DNA of 40,475 nt, from positions 1 to 40,475 of IMG/VR virus record IMGVR_UViG_3300028577_000023; one strand, 5' to 3'. Position numbers and translations under genes: made by a program. Under the pieces are notes generated by a model that saw only the letters and a program-made list of their open reading frames with translations, made no database searches and was not told the DNA's origin. Shown here one piece after another: positions 37,110 to 40,475 of the stretch. The stretch is from a virus. Numbering within the stretch: the stretch's first letter is position 1; each line of letters starts with the position of its first letter.

Positions 37110-38600
37110 TTAGAGCCACTCTTTTCTCATGCGTGCCCACTCTTCAGCAGACATACCCGCACTTGATCCCGTTCTTTGCACTGCTTCAGCGCAGTAGATG
37201 AGAGCCTTAGATCCGTGAGAGGCCCAGTCGTGGTAGCTCTTCTCTCGGTAACATCCCAGTTTCTCATTCCATTCCTTCCTGAAGCTTTCTACGGCTTTCA
37301 CACCGCGTTCGCATTTACTCTGGTCAAAAAAGAATCTCGGAAGCATACTGCGGAGACATTCAATACCGAACATTTCGTTGGTATCACGAGGAAGTATGTC
37401 TATTTTAAGACCTAATCCCCTGGCTATGTCCGCAAAAGACTTGCCTGATCCTTTCTCTCTTGAAGCTGCATCATGTGGTAAAAAGTGCTTTTCGAAGATG
37501 TACGGCTTACTTTTTAACCACTTAACGTAATGTGCTAGAGCTTCATCACTGTTTTCATAGTAGTCAATGCAGTGAACCTCTTTTCCGACTAGTTGAAAGA
37601 CCCAGATGGCACATGAATCCCCGATCCCAATATCCCAAGCAGTGTAGGTCTTTGCATTTTCATCGTATGGTAGGTGACATATTCTTCTTTCCTGTCTGGC
37701 TATAGAGATCATCTTAGCAAAGTAGTACCCCTCGTTAGCCGTTTCAAAGGCTTCCTCGGGAGTTGAGGGGTATTCCCTCTTCATGTACTCACCTTGTGTC
37801 AGCATTTTCTTTACATACCATGCTTTTTGCTCAGAAGTTAAAATAATGTCTTTACTTTCTAATACCTCAAAATAGTCTGACATGTCTTTACTTATCAAGA
37901 CATTTTTTGAATCTAAGACATAATCTGGATGTTGCCACCAAGGAAAGAACCAAAGCTTCCAATCTAAAGTACCTAAACTAAGCTTTGCATCTTCCATCGC
38001 CTGAGCGGACTTACATAGGTTAAAGAAATGACCTTCCCTTCCCCTTGCTGTGGACTCAATGCATACGAATTGTCCAGCTTGCACCGCGTTGAGTGCTCCT
38101 GAAATAATCTCGTTAGCCTTGGTAGGATTCTCCTGACAGACCTTCGCAAACTCGGTGATGTGAAGTAGTTGGAGAGTTCCACCGCGCAAACTGGTGGCGA
38201 CTCTGAATACGGAACCGTTGGCAAAACGCATCTCGTGAACGTTGTCCCGATATGCGTGGCACATGTCTCTAACGAACTGTGGCAGATTGTCATAAGCAAA
38301 CTTTACCTTATCTACGAAGATTTCTCTTGCAATGTCTTTATTATCAGCTACAATAGCTGCATTCGTGTTGGGCTGGAACAAGCAGTAGTCTAGAAACAGG
38401 AGAGCATGGAAAGTGGTGATTCCAAGCTGTCGTGCTTTCAAGACGATGTTCAAGTTGTGAGGACGAAGTAAAGTTTTCTGTGCCCAATTGGGGGCAAAAT
38501 CTACTACGTTCCCCTCTTTGTCTTTGATCTTATATAGGTTTGATAGCCTCCACTCCTGGTTGCCCAGAAGTCGGAAAGCATCATCTTGGGATAAACTCAT
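37110..38600 (-). CDS. Terminase large subunit
   Basis: A 496-residue packaging motor. ATPase region: NIVLKARQLGITT, a deviant Walker A, and LHITEFAKVCQENP near the Walker B/C region. Nuclease region: AWDIGIGDSCAIWVFQLVGK (first aspartate), and HDAASREKGSGKSFADIARG; the C-terminal part YHDWASHGSKALIYCAEAV supplies the last acidic motif. The order and length are normal for podovirus large terminases. Its start overlaps the preceding stop as ATGA. It would pair with the small terminase-like protein at 7668-8084. Confidence 0.9.
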   Translation of the reverse strand: MSLSQDDAFRLLGNQEWRLSNLYKIKDKEGNVVDFAPNWAQKTLLRPHNLNIVLKARQLGITTFHALLFLDYCLFQPNTNAAIVADNKDIAREIFVDKVKFAYDNLPQFVRDMCHAYRDNVHEMRFANGSVFRVATSLRGGTLQLLHITEFAKVCQENPTKANEIISGALNAVQAGQFVCIESTARGREGHFFNLCKSAQAMEDAKLSLGTLDWKLWFFPWWQHPDYVLDSKNVLISKDMSDYFEVLESKDIILTSEQKAWYVKKMLTQGEYMKREYPSTPEEAFETANEGYYFAKMISIARQERRICHLPYDENAKTYTAWDIGIGDSCAIWVFQLVGKEVHCIDYYENSDEALAHYVKWLKSKPYIFEKHFLPHDAASREKGSGKSFADIARGLGLKIDILPRDTNEMFGIECLRSMLPRFFFDQSKCERGVKAVESFRKEWNEKLGCYREKSYHDWASHGSKALIYCAEAVQRTGSSAGMSAEEWARMRKEWL

Positions 38601-38986
38601 TTACGCCTATGCTCTTCACAAGTTGTAGTTAGCCAATGTTTTGAATGGTCTATGGAACCTGGTTTACCGCAATACTCACATGTCCTAGAGCTACGATCTT
38701 CGTACTCATAGATCAGCTCTTCCATCTCATCTGTAGAGCAATGCATGTAAAATCTAAGGGTTCCATACTTCTCTTTCACTTGAGAAGCAGAACAACTGCT
38801 ACCATATTCATCGGGTGTTATTGCCTGAACTAGAGGGTAAAGCTTTTCGCTCAGCTCACGGATTAGTTCATACCATCCGTCGCCACATTCAAATCCAAAA
38901 CCCATCGCAGAAGACCGAATATCGGCCTTACTGTCGTAAAGTAAAGGGAAGTCGTTAAATAGCTTTTCTTCTAGTTCCTGTTTCAT
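38597..38986 (-). CDS. Hypothetical protein with zinc-finger C-terminus, first gene of the late unit
   Basis: A 129-residue protein, MKQELEEKLFNDFPLLYDSK, with the phage-common stretch GFGFECGDGWYELIRELSEK and EKYGTLRFYMHCSTDEMEEL, ending TCEYCGKPGSIDH with CxxC and a final CEEH. This is a widespread phage family of unknown function; a DNA-binding or terminase-associated role is possible from position. AAGG lies before the ATG; a promoter is predicted just upstream. Confidence 0.7.
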   Translation of the reverse strand: MKQELEEKLFNDFPLLYDSKADIRSSAMGFGFECGDGWYELIRELSEKLYPLVQAITPDEYGSSCSASQVKEKYGTLRFYMHCSTDEMEELIYEYEDRSSRTCEYCGKPGSIDHSKHWLTTTCEEHRRK

Positions 38987-38992
38987 AGCCTT

Positions 38993-39022
38993 GTTTTATC
39001 AACTAAAATATTTACTTTACAA
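38993..39022 (-). promoter_or_regulatory. Predicted promoter of the late (virion) unit
   Basis: On the minus strand TTGTAA (39022-39017) and TAAAAC (38998-38993) with 18-base spacing, TGA in front of the -10, immediately upstream of the gene at 38597-38986. Moderate match; it lies opposite the divergent promoter at 39052-39081. Confidence 0.4.
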
Positions 39023-39051
39023 CGTTTTTTTAAGAGGAGAATAAATAAACT

Positions 39052-39081
39052 TTGCTTTAGAAACATACATGGTGATATAGT
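39052..39081 (+). promoter_or_regulatory. Predicted promoter (TGATATAGT type) of the phosphoesterase unit
   Basis: TTGCTT (39052-39057), 18-base spacer, TGA-TATAGT (39073-39081). The start codon is at 39103. Same composition and spacing as the promoter at 8272-8301. Confidence 0.65.
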
Positions 39082-39102
39082 TCACGCTAAATAGAGGGCT
39101 AT

Positions 39103-39762
39103 ATGATAGTGGACTGCGTAAGTGATTTGCATGGATTCCTCCCCAAAATGGATGGGGGAGACCTATTGATTGTAGCTGGAGATCTAACAGCTAGGGACAC
39201 TGAATACCAGCACGATGATTTTTTCGTATGGCTTAACAATCAAGCCTACACAAAGAAGATATTTATCGCTGGGAATCATGATAACTACCTTGAGAAGAAC
39301 AATGAAAAGTTCCTTAAGACTTTAGAGAAGTCTGACCTAGAGTATCTATGCGACTCAGGCACAGAGTTCCAAGGAGTCAAGATTTGGGGGTCACCCTGGA
39401 CTCGAACTTTTCCTGGGATGAATCCACATTGCAAAGCTTTCACTTACGATACCGAGAAAGAGTTGTCTGAGAAGTGGATGTTGATTCCTACGGACACTAA
39501 CATTCTTATCACCCATTCCCCTTCCTTTGGAAACTATGACTGGGTGAAGAATCCAGATGGAACCGTTGGCCCTTCTGTTGGAAGTCTATTGCTATGGATG
39601 TGGATGCTGACTATGATCCCTCACCTAAAATTGCATGTGACAGGTCATATCCATGAGGCGTACGGTAATTCCGTACATCCAAATGGCATTCACCTTGTAA
39701 ATGCGAGTCATGTTAATGAGAGATATAAACCAGTGAACAAACCAGTACGGATTATCCTATGA
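39103..39762 (+). CDS. Calcineurin-like metallophosphoesterase
   Basis: A 219-residue protein with all metallophosphoesterase motifs: VDCVSDLHG (motif D-x-H), IVAGDLT (GD), FIAGNHDNY (GNHD), ILITHSPSFG and VTGHIHEAYG (GHxH). Such enzymes use two metal ions to hydrolyse phosphomono- or diesters. In phages they can act on nucleotides, 2',3'-cyclic phosphates or RNA ends, so it may prepare RNA ends for RtcB or Rnl5, though it stands on the other strand and has its own promoter. It may instead act in nucleotide metabolism. Confidence 0.85.
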   Translation: MIVDCVSDLHGFLPKMDGGDLLIVAGDLTARDTEYQHDDFFVWLNNQAYTKKIFIAGNHDNYLEKNNEKFLKTLEKSDLEYLCDSGTEFQGVKIWGSPWTRTFPGMNPHCKAFTYDTEKELSEKWMLIPTDTNILITHSPSFGNYDWVKNPDGTVGPSVGSLLLWMWMLTMIPHLKLHVTGHIHEAYGNSVHPNGIHLVNASHVNERYKPVNKPVRIIL

Positions 39763-40064
39763 CTAAACCTGCTCCTGTTTCTAGTTCCTACATGGAACTA
39801 TGCTTCCACGTAGATGGAGGCCAAAATCTTTACCTTAGAGTTCCAACTGTGTGGGATGATAGACGAAAACTTTGGATCGGCTTCGTTAAAACCCCCAAGA
39901 CTCAACGATTGATACATGGGGAGGGTAAAGATAGCCATGAGCTACAAAACTCGTTTAACAAGGCAATAGCGACGATTTGGGAGAAAGGCGAAGATTTAGC
40001 CGATGAAGTGTTCTCTCTTTTCCAACCATTATCATACTGGGATGAGATGCATGCTTCCAACTAA
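39759..40064 (+). CDS. Hypothetical protein
   Basis: A 101-residue protein (MTKPAPVSSSYMELCFHVDG), with beta-rich start and helical end (LQNSFNKAIATIWEKGEDL). Its ATG overlaps the phosphoesterase stop as ATGA, so they are coupled, and its last 14 bases overlap the ART-like start. Function unknown. Confidence 0.65.
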   Translation: MTKPAPVSSSYMELCFHVDGGQNLYLRVPTVWDDRRKLWIGFVKTPKTQRLIHGEGKDSHELQNSFNKAIATIWEKGEDLADEVFSLFQPLSYWDEMHASN

Positions 40065-40475
40065 GCTTTACCACTATTCTGCTCAGCCTTTGAAGAAACT
40101 TAGACAAGATTTCCACGATATGCACTGGGCTCGGATTCCTATCTTTCAGAAGCCACATGGATTCTGGATCAGCGTAGAGGACTATCCTGAAGATCAGAAC
40201 TGGTACTCTTGGTGTGAAGGAGAAGAGTTTAGACCTGAATGTCTTGAGCATCGGTATCATGTGATCCTGAAGAAGAAGGCTAAGATCCTTCATCTCAAGA
40301 ACGCAGAAGAACTTGAAGCTTTTAGCCTGAAATATGCATCCAATGATCCGGAGGACTTCAATAAGAAGTTCCCGATGGAATACATGGACAATCTGACCGG
40401 ATATGTAAGAAAACCTTACATTTACTTGATAGACTGGCAAACAGTGATGAAAGAGTATGACGGTATAATCATAGC
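40051..40475 (+). CDS. N-terminal part of ADP-ribosyltransferase-like protein (continues at base 1)
   Basis: The ORF opens with MLPTKLYHYSAQPLKKLRQD, and contains KPHGFWISVEDYPEDQNWYS-WCEGEEFRPE. With the left-end part it gives WYYGWDCASGCIWN. The HYS opening, a KPxGFWxSxED core and the YGWDC end match a family I associate with ADP-ribosyltransferase-like toxins; this is pattern memory, not a search. If correct it would modify a host target (protein, tRNA or nucleic acid). The full protein is about 207 residues when the ends are joined. The frame is intact across the junction. Confidence 0.75.
   Translation, partial: MLPTKLYHYSAQPLKKLRQDFHDMHWARIPIFQKPHGFWISVEDYPEDQNWYSWCEGEEFRPECLEHRYHVILKKKAKILHLKNAEELEAFSLKYASNDPEDFNKKFPMEYMDNLTGYVRKPYIYLIDWQTVMKEYDGIII
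40339..40475. repeat. Right copy of terminal direct repeat
   Basis: Matches bases 1-137 except base 40349 (C versus A at base 11). Its open frame is the same as in the left copy. One copy should be removed when the genome is closed, giving a unit of about 40,338 bases. Confidence 0.95.

Noticed and set aside
39955-40440. A 161-residue minus-strand ORF at the right end
   Set aside because: It is antisense to the ART-like gene and the end of the preceding gene, both of which have good frames and coupled starts.

Overview
The window looks like one complete, circularly assembled genome of a short-tailed (podovirus-like) double-stranded DNA phage. Bases 1-137 repeat at 40339-40475 with one mismatch, and a reading frame that starts at 40051 runs off the right end and continues in frame from base 1 to 336. 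The host cannot be named from the sequence: base composition is moderately AT-rich, Shine-Dalgarno sites are ordinary AGGAG types, and no host-specific gene is visible. No integrase of the tyrosine type, no endolysin and no holin were recognised.

Layout. (1) 254-6606, minus strand: an accessory block with an RNA-repair and tRNA island. An Rnl5-type (DRB0094-like) RNA ligase, an RtcB RNA ligase, an SPFH/stomatin-like membrane protein and four tRNA or tRNA-like genes lie in one tightly overlapping transcription unit, with three tiny overlapping ORFs between SPFH and RtcB. Two of the tRNA genes have abnormal anticodon arms. (2) 6713-10606, mainly plus strand: small accessory genes (zinc-ribbon protein, small membrane protein, DUF2958-like protein, XRE-type HTH, serine recombinase), with a probable small terminase on the minus strand at 7668-8084 and a 420-base non-coding region with inverted repeats. 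(3) 10380-14683, minus strand: DNA replication (RusA-like resolvase, a protein with an SSB-like C-terminal tip, DnaC-like loader, winged-helix replication protein with iteron-like repeats inside its gene). (4) 14777-18027, plus strand: PD-(D/E)XK exonuclease and RecT-like annealing protein, followed by small genes including a lipoprotein. (5) 17993-38986, minus strand: virion genes in the order fibre proteins, ejection/internal proteins, tail and connector, capsid, scaffold, portal, large terminase. (6) 39052 to the end, plus strand: metallophosphoesterase, an unknown gene, and the ADP-ribosyltransferase-like ORF crossing the junction.

The RNA-repair enzymes (RtcB seals 5'-OH to 2',3'-cyclic phosphate or 3'-phosphate ends; Rnl5 seals 3'-OH/5'-phosphate ends), the tRNAs and possibly the phosphoesterase could act together against tRNA cleavage by host defence nucleases, or mature the two odd tRNAs; both are inferences. 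Four plus-strand transcription units begin behind the same TGATATAGT extended -10 element, three of them with a plausible -35 at an 18-base spacing, suggesting host-sigma70-like promoters. The most notable items are the dual RNA-ligase island with abnormal tRNAs, a likely origin inside the replication-protein gene, a structured element plus terminator at 14198-14337, and a tail-fibre gene whose duplicated 89-codon unit is nearly identical in protein but scrambled in codons.
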